DNA of 64,000 nucleotides, from contig CAMBXR010000003.1 of the NCBI GenBank assembly GCA_945871955.1, forward strand, positions 62,001 through 126,000, read 5' to 3'. Positions 7,610 to 15,749 of the stretch are shown piece after piece. Under the pieces are notes generated by a model that searched no databases, was not told the DNA's origin, and saw only the letters and a list, made by a program, of their open reading frames with translations. A program made the translations under genes and the position numbers. This stretch comes from an uncultured Clostridium sp. GTDB lineage: Bacteria > Bacillota > Clostridia > Peptostreptococcales > Peptostreptococcaceae. Numbering within the stretch: the stretch's first letter is position 1; each line of letters starts with the position of its first letter.

Positions 7610-8980
7610 CTAAGCTATTTTTACTTCTTTTTTCTCATTATTTTTCAATAATTTATCTACTGTAACAGCCACTGTCATAGCCCCATTAACATTTAACATA
7701 GTTCTTCCCATATCTAATATTGGATCTATAGCTATTATAGCGCCAATTAAAGGGAAGTAAGTTCCCATGCCCATACCAGATATTACTACTGATACAGCCA
7801 TTGTAGCCGTTCCTGGTATACCCGCTATACCAAGAGAACTAATAGTTATAACGATTATAAGCATTATATAAAAAGTAAAGTTCATTTCAATACCCGCTAT
7901 ATTTGCAAGCATTACACTGACTAAAGCTGGATATATACCTGCACATCCATTCATCCCCATATTGGAACCTAAACTAGTTACAAAACTGGCAGTTCCAGAG
8001 TCTACTTTCATATTTTCTGTTAAAGCTTCTATTGTAACTGGTAAAGTTCCCAAACTTGAACGAGATGTAAAGGCTAATATTAATGCTTTTGAACCATCTT
8101 TTATATAAGTTATAGGATTTCTTCCACTTAACGTAATTATTAATAAATGAACTATAAAAACTATAGCTACACTTATGTATAGTGCTAATATGAAGTCTAG
8201 TACATCAAATAGAGATGCAATTCCTCTACTAGCTATAGTACTTGCTAAAAGAGGTACAACAGCATAAGGCATAAGTTTTATTATAGTTATAGATACTGAA
8301 ACTATAATTTTATAAAAAGCTTCTACAAAATCCATAAAAGGTTTTATTATATCTAAGTATTTTTTACTAAGTCTTCTTATAGCTATTCCTATAAATGCAG
8401 CCAATATTACTACTGCCACCGTATTTCCATCAGCCATAGCCTTTATAGGATTAGATGGTAATAATCCCCTTATAGTATCTGGTAGAGATGTGATTTCTCT
8501 TATTTCTTCACTACTAGATATAACTTGTAAATTTGATCCTAAATCAAAAATATTTCCCACTATAACAGCTATTATTGCTGCTATTGCTGTAGTTGCAAAG
8601 AACATAAACATAGAACTAAATGTAAGTTTACCTAAATTCTTTTCTTCCATATTCATTATAACTCTAATAATAGATACTAAAACTAAAGGCACTACTATCA
8701 TTTTTAATAGATCCATAAATCCGTTACCAAATAATCCATACCATGTAGTTACTTCATTTATCCAAGTTATTTGGCTAGGTTTTTGAGGAAACTTAGCTAT
8801 ACTTTGTATTAGTATTCCAAGACCTAATCCTATAAATATAGAAATTATCATCAACTTATTAAATTTAAATTTCTTACTCATTTTATTTATTACAAAAAAT
8901 AATCCAATTAATAAAGCTATCATTAATATACTATGTATATTAGTTATCATTAAAAATTCCGACAAAAACGTATTACTCAT
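7610..8980 (-). CDS. tcyP: Dicarboxylate/amino acid:cation symporter, TcyP-like cystine importer
   Basis: 456 residues, close to the usual TcyP length. It has the DAACS layout: about eight membrane segments, the serine-rich reentrant loop near FTSRSSLGTLPVT, and the NMGMNGCAGIYP motif near residue 330. The TcyP subfamily imports L-cystine with Na+ or H+. The promoter region carries two copies of the palindrome that also flanks cysK, supporting cystine over dicarboxylate as substrate. GGGAGG is 5 nt before the ATG. Single-gene transcript. Confidence 0.85.
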   Translation of the reverse strand: MSNTFLSEFLMITNIHSILMIALLIGLFFVINKMSKKFKFNKLMIISIFIGLGLGILIQSIAKFPQKPSQITWINEVTTWYGLFGNGFMDLLKMIVVPLVLVSIIRVIMNMEEKNLGKLTFSSMFMFFATTAIAAIIAVIVGNIFDLGSNLQVISSSEEIREITSLPDTIRGLLPSNPIKAMADGNTVAVVILAAFIGIAIRRLSKKYLDIIKPFMDFVEAFYKIIVSVSITIIKLMPYAVVPLLASTIASRGIASLFDVLDFILALYISVAIVFIVHLLIITLSGRNPITYIKDGSKALILAFTSRSSLGTLPVTIEALTENMKVDSGTASFVTSLGSNMGMNGCAGIYPALVSVMLANIAGIEMNFTFYIMLIIVITISSLGIAGIPGTATMAVSVVISGMGMGTYFPLIGAIIAIDPILDMGRTMLNVNGAMTVAVTVDKLLKNNEKKEVKIA

Positions 8981-8997
8981 AATTCCTCCCGATACAT

Positions 8998-9014
8998 ATT
9001 ATCATTTTGATAAT
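8998..9014. promoter_or_regulatory. Cysteine-region palindrome, copy 1 (before tcyP)
   Basis: ATTATCA-TTT-TGATAAT, a perfect 7-3-7 dyad 18 bp upstream of the tcyP start. The same sequence lies upstream of cysK (11271 and 11327). Likely a binding site of the cysteine regulator; the protein is not identified. Confidence 0.6.
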
Positions 9015-9023
9015 AATTATATC

Positions 9024-9040
9024 ATTATCAAAATGATAAT
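9024..9040. promoter_or_regulatory. Cysteine-region palindrome, copy 2 (before tcyP)
   Basis: ATTATCA-AAA-TGATAAT, identical arms to copy 1, with centres 26 bp apart. Confidence 0.6.
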
Positions 9041-9080
9041 ACAATCTTTTTTTAATCTTTATGTATTTAAATTTACTTTA

Positions 9081-9611
9081 TTATTTGGAAAGTGAGTTGA
9101 TAGCCTCAATTATTGGCTTAATATTATTTTTATCTGTAAAATCAATAGGGGTATTATAAGCCTCTAGCATACCTTTTGTATTTTCATCCATTTCCTCTTC
9201 TTTTTGTGTCTTTAACATTATTTTAAATATATTCATCATTAGTTTATCTAAAATAGTTAATTTTTCGTAATTAAATGCCCCCCTTAAATAAAATTGTTTT
9301 ATATTATCTACATTGGCAAAGTTTTTTTTCTTTACTTCTTCATATATCTTATCATCCATAATTGACAACCCTACATAAAATAATATTAAATTTTTATGTT
9401 TAAATTTATGAATATCTTCATAAATATCTTTAAATCCTTTAATCTTACCAGCATGTAGCCATCCACCAAAAACAATATTATCGTAATTTAATAGTTCTTC
9501 TGTAGTTACATCACTTATTTTTGATACTTTACAATTCAATTCTTCTCCTATCCACTTTGCATATTTCTCTGTGCTGCCATATTTAGATTCATAAACAACT
9601 ATATTTTTCAT
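9081..9611 (-). CDS. Flavodoxin-domain protein
   Basis: 176 residues. The FMN phosphate loop is visible at the N terminus (YESKYGSTEKYAKWI), then NIVFGGWLHAGKIKGF and LILFYVGLS, the flavodoxin fold's second and third loops. It resembles the HemG-like/flavodoxin branch used as an electron carrier or NAD(P)H quinone reductase in anaerobes. Gene-specific role unknown. It sits between tcyP and cysE but has its own spacing on both sides. AGGGGGA precedes the ATG. Confidence 0.8.
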   Translation of the reverse strand: MKNIVVYESKYGSTEKYAKWIGEELNCKVSKISDVTTEELLNYDNIVFGGWLHAGKIKGFKDIYEDIHKFKHKNLILFYVGLSIMDDKIYEEVKKKNFANVDNIKQFYLRGAFNYEKLTILDKLMMNIFKIMLKTQKEEEMDENTKGMLEAYNTPIDFTDKNNIKPIIEAINSLSK

Positions 9612-9705
9612 TTTTTATTCCCCCTAAAATTTAAATATATTTTAAAATAGTTCTATTTCCCCTTTACATATTATTATATTGATACATAGCAAATAAATAT
9701 ACAAT

Positions 9706-9759
9706 AAAATAACCCTAATTATAATGGAGCAATAACTCAAAAATAATAAGGGTTATTTT
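9706..9759 (-). terminator. Terminator of cysK-cysE
   Basis: AAAATAACCCT and AGGGTTATTTT form a perfect 11-bp stem around an inner, weaker stem, just beyond the cysE stop. Confidence 0.7.
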
Positions 9760-9772
9760 GTAAAGTATTAAA

Positions 9773-10330
9773 TTATATAAAACTGTCTATTTTTTCTTCT
9801 ACTATTTTATATTTGTTATATTTAATTTTGGCCGGTATTCCTACGGCTGTACTATTTGCTGGCATATCTTTTAGCACTACAGAATTTGCTCCTATTTTAC
9901 AATTATCACCTATATTAACTGGCCCTAAAATTTTAGCTCCAGAACCTACTATAATATCATTGCCTAAAGTAGGATGTCTTTTAAATTCTTTTTCATTTCC
10001 TGTGGCACCAATAGTAGCACCTTGATAAATAGTAACTCTATCGCCAATTATAGATGTTTCTCCTATAACTACACCACTTCCATGATCTATTAATGTTCCC
10101 ATTCCTATTTGTGCTCCTGGGTGTATTTCTATTCCTGTTAAAAATCTACTAAATTGAGATATTAATCTAGCAATAAAAAATCTATTCTTGGAGTAAAAAA
10201 AATGAGATATTCTATACATCATCAAAGCATGAACAGAAGGATATAATAAAAACACTTCTACTTTACTTCTTGCAGCTGGATCATTATCCATAATATAATT
10301 TATATCTGCTCTTGTATGTTCAAATAACAT
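9773..10330 (-). CDS. cysE: Serine O-acetyltransferase
   Basis: Makes O-acetylserine from serine and acetyl-CoA, the first step of cysteine synthesis. 185 residues, the short (epsilon/SATase-like) form. The left-handed beta-helix hexapeptides are obvious from [10 protein letters not shown] to KIGANSVVL, with the catalytic HGSGVVIGE near residue 87 and the insertion [14 protein letters not shown]. It begins 12 nt after the cysK stop, so the two form one operon. AAGGAGGTG precedes the ATG. Confidence 0.95.
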   Translation of the reverse strand: MLFEHTRADINYIMDNDPAARSKVEVFLLYPSVHALMMYRISHFFYSKNRFFIARLISQFSRFLTGIEIHPGAQIGMGTLIDHGSGVVIGETSIIGDRVTIYQGATIGATGNEKEFKRHPTLGNDIIVGSGAKILGPVNIGDNCKIGANSVVLKDMPANSTAVGIPAKIKYNKYKIVEEKIDSFI

Positions 10331-10342
10331 AATCTCACCTCC

Positions 10343-11239
10343 TTAAAAAATGCTCATAGACATATATTTATCAACTCCATCTGGAGCTATTGTAACTATT
10401 TTTTTATCAGGATTATTCTTTGCAATTTCTATTGCTCCAAATATATTTGCTCCTGAGGATATTCCAACTAAAATACCTAATTTATTTGCAAGCAATCTTA
10501 CCACATCAAATGCATCTTCATCACTTACTGTAATTACTTTATCAACTACATTTTCATCGTAATTTTTAGGTATAAAGTTTGCACCAATCCCTTGTATTTT
10601 ATGTGGACCTGATTTTTTTTGTGTTATTAATGGTGATGCTTTAGGCTCTATACCTATTACTTCAACATTTGGATTCTTTTCTTTTAAGAATTTTCCTGTT
10701 CCACTTATAGTTCCTCCAGAGCCAATTCCTGCTATTATCACATCTACATCTGGAACTTCTTTATATATTTCTGGACCTGTAGCTTCATAGTGAATTCTTG
10801 GATTATCTTCATTTTCAAACTGACCAAGATTTATATAATTTTTATTTTCTTTTAATAGTTCTTCTAGCTTTTCTATAGATCCATTCATACCTTTAGCACC
10901 TTCTGTCAAAATTAACTCTGCACCAAAAGCTTTTACTAACTGTCTTCTTTCTATACTCATTGTTTCTGGCATTATAATTATAACTTTATATCCTTTAAGT
11001 TTTCCTACCATTGCAAGAGCTATTCCTGTATTACCGCTAGTTGCTTCAACTAGAACACTATCTTCTTTTAATACTCCTTTTTTCTCAGCCCCTTCTATCA
11101 TGGATAGTGCTATTCTGTCTTTTACACTTCCTGCTGGATTGTATTTTTCTAGTTTTATATAAACGTTTTCGTATCCAATTTCATCCAAAGAGATTATAGG
11201 TGTATTCCCTATCAACTCAATTCCATTTTTATATATCAT
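10343..11239 (-). CDS. cysK: Cysteine synthase (O-acetylserine sulfhydrylase)
   Basis: PLP enzyme converting O-acetylserine and sulfide to cysteine. 298 residues from the ATG at 11239, chosen because AAGGGGGA lies 8 nt upstream and the protein then begins IYKNGIELIGNTPI; a longer frame would run into the operator. The PLP lysine is in YNPAGSVKDRIA near residue 36, the substrate loop TSGNTG follows, and the PLP-phosphate loop is GIGSGGTISGTG near 172. First gene of cysK-cysE, directly behind palindrome copy 3. Confidence 0.95.
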   Translation of the reverse strand: MIYKNGIELIGNTPIISLDEIGYENVYIKLEKYNPAGSVKDRIALSMIEGAEKKGVLKEDSVLVEATSGNTGIALAMVGKLKGYKVIIIMPETMSIERRQLVKAFGAELILTEGAKGMNGSIEKLEELLKENKNYINLGQFENEDNPRIHYEATGPEIYKEVPDVDVIIAGIGSGGTISGTGKFLKEKNPNVEVIGIEPKASPLITQKKSGPHKIQGIGANFIPKNYDENVVDKVITVSDEDAFDVVRLLANKLGILVGISSGANIFGAIEIAKNNPDKKIVTIAPDGVDKYMSMSIF

Positions 11240-11270
11240 ATTCAATTCCCCCTTATTTTCAAACCCCTTC

Positions 11271-11287
11271 ATTATCATTTTGATAAT
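11271..11287. promoter_or_regulatory. Cysteine-region palindrome, copy 3 (before cysK)
   Basis: ATTATCATTTTGATAAT, identical to copy 1, ending 32 bp upstream of the cysK ATG, within the likely promoter. Confidence 0.6.
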
Positions 11288-11326
11288 TAAATTGTAGCAC
11301 CACTATTTTCATAATTCAATATATTT

Positions 11327-11343
11327 ATTATCATTTTGATAAT
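11327..11343. promoter_or_regulatory. Cysteine-region palindrome, copy 4 (between cysK and the divergent regulator)
   Basis: ATTATCATTTTGATAAT again, centred 56 bp from copy 3 and 120 bp before the divergent regulator start, so it may serve either promoter. Confidence 0.55.
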
Positions 11344-11462
11344 TATTTTTTGAAGAATTTACTTATTCCTAAATAATAAAATTGATAAAATTTAGCCAAT
11401 ATTATGATATACTTAAATAAACAACATCTTTTGAATTAAAAATATGTTGGGAGGTTTAAAAA

Positions 11463-12062
11463 TTGAAACTTATGGATATTACCAATTATATACAAAGTGT
11501 TTGCCAAAACATTTCTACAGTTTTAGATGTGGATGTAACAGTAGTTTCTAGGGATTTGATAAGAATATCAGGTACTGGTATATTTGAAAGTAAAATAAAC
11601 GAAGTAATATCGGATAATTCTGTTTACTCTAAAGTATTAAGTACTGGCAAACCTTATATTATTAATCGCGAGTCGGAGCACAGTTGCAAAACTTGTATTC
11701 ATAATAAAGACTGTAAAGAATTAGCTGATATTTGTGCACCTATAAAGTTAGGTGACAATATTTTAGGTATTTTAGGTATAGCTGCGTTTACTGAAGAACA
11801 AAAAAATAAAATTCTTTCTAAGGATCAAGAATTAAGTGAATTTATAAGCAGTATGTCTAATTTAATTTCTTATAAATTAGATGAATTATACAAAGAAGAA
11901 ATAAAAACTGTGGAACAATTGGAAAAAGAAGAAATTGAAAAAGCTATAAAAAAATATGGTAGTAATACACAAGAAATGAAGCAAGTTGCCAAAGCTTTAA
12001 ATATTGGAATTGCTACTTTGTATAGAAAGGTAAAAAAATATAATATTAATACTGGTGAGTAA
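11463..12062 (+). CDS. Sensor-type regulator with GAF-like domain and Fis-type HTH, no AAA+ domain
   Basis: 199 residues starting at TTG: GGGAGG is 8 nt upstream, whereas the next ATG is 17 nt away. The N-terminal 140 residues resemble the sensor domain of Clostridia sigma-54 activators, with a four-cysteine cluster Cys75, Cys78, Cys84 and Cys91 that could hold a metal or iron-sulfur centre. Residues 155-195 form a Fis/HTH_8 helix-turn-helix (IGIATLYRKVKKY). The central AAA+ ATPase is missing, so it cannot drive sigma-54 promoters by itself. Divergent from cysK; a role in cysteine or redox control is inferred from position. Confidence 0.75.
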   Translation: MKLMDITNYIQSVCQNISTVLDVDVTVVSRDLIRISGTGIFESKINEVISDNSVYSKVLSTGKPYIINRESEHSCKTCIHNKDCKELADICAPIKLGDNILGILGIAAFTEEQKNKILSKDQELSEFISSMSNLISYKLDELYKEEIKTVEQLEKEEIEKAIKKYGSNTQEMKQVAKALNIGIATLYRKVKKYNINTGE

Positions 12063-12073
12063 TTTTTTCATCA

Positions 12074-12114
12074 AAAAAACTGTAGCTTATCTTATTTTAA
12101 AGCTACAGTTTTTT
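12074..12114. terminator. Bidirectional terminator between regulator and nitroreductase
   Basis: AAAAAACTGTAGCTT and AAGCTACAGTTTTTT form a 15-bp stem with T-tracts on both strands, between convergent genes. Confidence 0.85.
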
Positions 12115-12117
12115 ACA

Positions 12118-12756
12118 TTAATCTATAAATGTTACAACTTCTTCTAAAGGTTTACGTTGAGGTTTTGGAGGAGTATTTTCTTGTGGTACTCCCAGTGATA
12201 TCATTGACATTAATTCATACCCTTCTTTATTAAATCCTATAAGATTTTCTATTTCTGTTTTGGCATGAGTAGGTCCTGTCATATAACAACTTCCGTATCC
12301 CATCTCCGTTGCAGCAAGTAATATATTTTCCACTGCTGCACCTATTCCTTGAGCTGCTGATTGAGGTGAAACAAGTACATCTAACACCTCTTTAGGAGCA
12401 TTATTTTCTTTTAATATTTTATATTCAATCATATCATATTCACATGCATAAACTAAAATAACTACTGGAGCATTTTTAAAACAAGTATAATATTTTATTA
12501 CACTCATATGTTTTTTATAATCTCTTTCATTTTTAGCAAGGCTACCTATATTTTCATGACTTTTTGTCACTATATCAGCCATTTCATTTATTATATCTTT
12601 ATTTTGTAAGACAACAAAATGCCAATTTTGCTGATGTTTAGGTGATGGAGCTTGTGTTCCAGCTTCTATTAGCTTAAGTATATCTTCTCTTGGTATTTCA
12701 GTATCTTGAAATTTTCTAACACTTTTACGATTATATATTAAATCTAAATTAACCAT
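12118..12756 (-). CDS. Nitroreductase family FMN protein
   Basis: 212 residues. The family pattern is clear: YNRKSVRKFQD at the start (FMN-phosphate Arg/Lys), TQAPSPKHQQNWHFVVL, an internal AAQGIGAAVENILLAATEMGYGSCYMTGP, and the C-terminal SLGVPQENTPPKPQRKPLEEV. Such enzymes reduce nitro compounds, flavins or quinones with NAD(P)H; the physiological substrate is unknown. GAGGAGAGG precedes the ATG. Monocistronic. Confidence 0.85.
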   Translation of the reverse strand: MVNLDLIYNRKSVRKFQDTEIPREDILKLIEAGTQAPSPKHQQNWHFVVLQNKDIINEMADIVTKSHENIGSLAKNERDYKKHMSVIKYYTCFKNAPVVILVYACEYDMIEYKILKENNAPKEVLDVLVSPQSAAQGIGAAVENILLAATEMGYGSCYMTGPTHAKTEIENLIGFNKEGYELMSMISLGVPQENTPPKPQRKPLEEVVTFID

Positions 12757-12945
12757 TAATACCTCTCCTCATGATGTATTATTTTTCTTAAATTTAATTA
12801 TAGTAATTTAAAATTTTTATGTCAAATTATTTATATACTTATTAATAAGTTGTATCCTACATAGAAATTATTATCATTGGAAATATTAAATAAGAAATTA
12901 TAATTTTGATTAAAATACCCTTTTTTGAATTGGAGGTTTACTATA

Positions 12946-13623
12946 ATGAAGGAGATGCCAACAGCTATTGATGGAACTCTTCGAAAATCTTTTCTACGTG
13001 TACCAGAAGTTATAAGAGAATGCAGTGGAATTAATGTTTTTGGTAAAAGAATAAAATCATTAGTATATACAACAGATTTGGCTATTGTAAGAAATGTCAA
13101 TGCTGATGCAATTTTAGCAGTATATCCTTTTACCCCTCAGCCTATTATTACTCAAGCCTTACTTTTAGCCGCTGATATACCTGTTTTTACAGGTGTTGGA
13201 GGAGGACTTACAAATGGACTTCGTTCTGTTATGCTTGGAACTAATGCTGAAATTCAAGGTGCTGTGGGAGTAGTTGTCAATGCACCTACATCAAATGAAA
13301 CTCTAAAAAGTTTATCTAGTGCCTTAGATATACCTGTTGTAGTTAGTGTAATAAGCGAGGATACAGATATTGAAGGACGAATAAACGCTGGAGCCAGTAT
13401 ATTAAATGTATCTGCTTCCAAAAATACTCCAAAAATAGTAGCAAAAATAAGAAAAGAATATCCTAAATTACCTATTATTGCTACAGGTGGTCCTACAGAT
13501 GAAACTATTAGAGAAACTATAAAGGCGGGTGCTAATGCCATAACATGGACTCCACCAACAGTTCCTCAACTTTTTAAAACTGTAATGAATGCTTATAGAA
13601 ATAATTTAGAACACCCTCATTAA
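12946..13623 (+). CDS. Conserved TIM-barrel protein
   Basis: 225 residues from the ATG at 12946, which has GGAGG 9 nt upstream; the frame extends 7 codons further without a ribosome site. Alternating beta/alpha units run throughout, and the C terminus carries a phosphate-binding-like ATGGPTDETIRETIKAGANAI, as in indole-glycerol-phosphate-type barrels. Similar proteins in Firmicutes are loosely called hydrolases; no reaction is known to me. Stand-alone gene, convergent with ldh. Confidence 0.65.
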   Translation: MKEMPTAIDGTLRKSFLRVPEVIRECSGINVFGKRIKSLVYTTDLAIVRNVNADAILAVYPFTPQPIITQALLLAADIPVFTGVGGGLTNGLRSVMLGTNAEIQGAVGVVVNAPTSNETLKSLSSALDIPVVVSVISEDTDIEGRINAGASILNVSASKNTPKIVAKIRKEYPKLPIIATGGPTDETIRETIKAGANAITWTPPTVPQLFKTVMNAYRNNLEHPH

Positions 13624-13706
13624 ATACTTTAATAATATCTATGAAAACTTGCTTTTTTATATAAACATCGACTTATAATCTTCTTAATTATAAATAATAT
13701 TACATT

Positions 13707-13737
13707 AAAAAAGACACTTAATTTAAGTGCCTTTTTT
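13707..13737. terminator. Terminator between the TIM-barrel gene and ldh
   Basis: CACTTAA and TTAAGTG with flanking A6 and T6 tracts, so it can act in both directions. Confidence 0.75.
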
Positions 13738-13741
13738 ATAT

Positions 13742-14686
13742 TTATATATCTAATTTATTTATATTTTCTTTCATTATTTCAATTGAATTATCAAACTTAG
13801 CTTTTTCATCTTTGTCTAAAGGAAGTTCTATTACCTCTGTTACACCATCTTCATTTACTATACTTGGAACTGCAATAAACACATCATCATGACCGTATTT
13901 ATTATCTAAATACGAAGATACTGTTAAAATACTATTTTCATTATCTAATATAGCCTTTGTAATTCTAGCAAGGGCCATACCTATGCCATAATAGGTAGAT
14001 TTTTTACAGTCAATAATTTTATAAGCTATATTTCTTACTTCATCTTCTATTAATTCTAAATCTTCAAATTTAACTTTAGAATCTTTTTTAGAAGCTACTT
14101 GATATATTGGCTGAACTCCCATTAATGCATAGCTCCAAGCTACAAATTGAGAATCTCCATGTTCACCCATTACATAAGCATGTATAGATTTTGGAGTAAC
14201 TCCTAATCTTTCTCCAAGACCATATCTAAGTCTTGCAGTGTCTAAAGTTGTACCTGAACCTATAACTTTTCTCTTATCGTATCCTGATATTTTCCAAACT
14301 ACATAAGTCATTATATCTACAGGGTTAGATGCTACTAAAATAATTCCATTAAAGTTTGTTTTTTTAATTTCACCAACTATTGATTTCATTATTTTTGTAT
14401 TTTTATGTAATAAATCAAGTCTTGTCTCTCCTGGTAATTGAGTAGCTCCTGCAGTTATACATATTATATTTGCATCATTACAATCAGAATAATCTCCTGA
14501 ATATATTTTCATTTTTCTAGGTGCATAGCTAAGTCCATGATTTAAGTCTAATGCTTCACCTACTGTTCTATTTTTATCTATATCTATTAAAACTAATTCT
14601 TCACATGTTCCTTGGTTTACCATTGAATAAGCATAACTCATTCCTACCATTCCTGCTCCGACTATAACTACTTTATTTTTTTTCAT
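13742..14686 (-). CDS. ldh: L-lactate dehydrogenase
   Basis: 314 residues, normal length. The NAD-binding Rossmann motif GAGMVGMSYAYSM is at residue 8, the substrate loop has TRLDLLHKNTKIM, and the catalytic histidine is in VMGEHGDSQF near residue 178. NPVDIMTYV supports lactate rather than malate dehydrogenase. It regenerates NAD+ by reducing pyruvate. GGAGG precedes the ATG. Monocistronic, with a terminator shared with the convergent gene. Confidence 0.93.
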   Translation of the reverse strand: MKKNKVVIVGAGMVGMSYAYSMVNQGTCEELVLIDIDKNRTVGEALDLNHGLSYAPRKMKIYSGDYSDCNDANIICITAGATQLPGETRLDLLHKNTKIMKSIVGEIKKTNFNGIILVASNPVDIMTYVVWKISGYDKRKVIGSGTTLDTARLRYGLGERLGVTPKSIHAYVMGEHGDSQFVAWSYALMGVQPIYQVASKKDSKVKFEDLELIEDEVRNIAYKIIDCKKSTYYGIGMALARITKAILDNENSILTVSSYLDNKYGHDDVFIAVPSIVNEDGVTEVIELPLDKDEKAKFDNSIEIMKENINKLDI

Positions 14687-14820
14687 AATTAACCCTCCTA
14701 AAGACTGTTATTTTTTTATCAATCATAATTATATTACATATTTTTCTATTTGTGAACAAATATTTATATTTTATTACATATATTATTTATTTTTCATAAC
14801 TTTTAATTCATCTTATAAGA

Positions 14821-14848
14821 AAAAGAACACCAATTTTCGGTGTTCTTA
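14821..14848 (-). terminator. Terminator after map
   Basis: AAGAACACC and GGTGTTCTT pair with a 7-nt loop just beyond the stop. Confidence 0.75.
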
Positions 14849-14854
14849 GTCTAA

Positions 14855-15718
14855 TTAATATGCTAAAATTTCGCATCCATCTTCAGTTACAAGTATCATA
14901 TTTTCCCATTGTGCAGATAATTTTCCATCATCTGTATATGAAGTCCAACCATTATCAGCATCTATATATAAGTCATGATGACCTTCATTTATCATAGGTT
15001 CTATAGTAAATATCATACCTGGTACCATAAGCATACCTTCATTTTTACTTCCATAGTGGAATACAAATGGGTCTTCATGGAAGTCTAATCCTATACCATG
15101 ACCACCGAATTCTCTAACTACAGAGTAACCATTAGCTTCTGCATGTTGTTGTACTGTATATCCAACGTTCCCAAGTCTAGTCCAAGGCTTAACAGCTTCT
15201 ATACCTTTTAAGAGACACTCTTTAGTTACTTCAACTAGTCTTTTTGCATTATCACTTACTTCACCTATCATATACATTCTAGATGCATCTGAATAATATC
15301 CATCTAATATAGTTGAAACATCTACATTTATTATGTCTCCTTCTTTTAATACATAGCCATCTGGTATACCATGACATATTTGATCATTTACAGATGTACA
15401 ACAACTTTTTGGGAATCCACTGTACCCTAGAGGTGCTGGCACAGCTCCTTGAGATATTGTATAATCATGAACTATTTTATCTACTTCTTCTGTAGTCATT
15501 CCTGCTTTAATTTGTTGTCCTACTAAATCAAGTATTTCATTATTTATTTTTGCACTTGCTTTTATTTTTTCAATTTGCTCTGGAGTTTTTATTAAACTTC
15601 TATGAGGTACTTCATAACCTTTAGCTTTGAACTCATTTATTTTTTCATCAAACTTCATGTGGCATTTTTTATATTTTTCTCCACTACCACACCAACATTT
15701 ATCATTTCTTCCTATCAT
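14855..15718 (-). CDS. map: Methionine aminopeptidase with N-terminal SEC-C zinc motif
   Basis: Removes the initiator Met from nascent proteins. I chose the ATG at 15718 (product MIGRNDKCWCGSG), since the upstream GTG overlaps its own ribosome site. Residues 1-20 form a SEC-C Cys/His motif (CWCGSGEKYKKCH) often found on Clostridia MAPs. The peptidase core follows: INVDVSTILDGYYSDASR (metal Asp pair), GHGIGLDFHEDPF and FTIEPMIN, with the last Glu in SAQWENMILV. It begins 31 nt after the U32 gene stop and is likely co-transcribed. Confidence 0.93.
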   Translation of the reverse strand: MIGRNDKCWCGSGEKYKKCHMKFDEKINEFKAKGYEVPHRSLIKTPEQIEKIKASAKINNEILDLVGQQIKAGMTTEEVDKIVHDYTISQGAVPAPLGYSGFPKSCCTSVNDQICHGIPDGYVLKEGDIINVDVSTILDGYYSDASRMYMIGEVSDNAKRLVEVTKECLLKGIEAVKPWTRLGNVGYTVQQHAEANGYSVVREFGGHGIGLDFHEDPFVFHYGSKNEGMLMVPGMIFTIEPMINEGHHDLYIDADNGWTSYTDDGKLSAQWENMILVTEDGCEILAY

Positions 15719-15749
15719 TATTTTAACTCTCACTTCCTTAAATACATTT

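Noticed and set aside
8998..9040. Fur box before tcyP
   Set aside because: The half-sites TGATAAT and ATTATCA occur, but in the opposite order and spacing to the 7-1-7 Fur site; the neighbours are cysteine genes.
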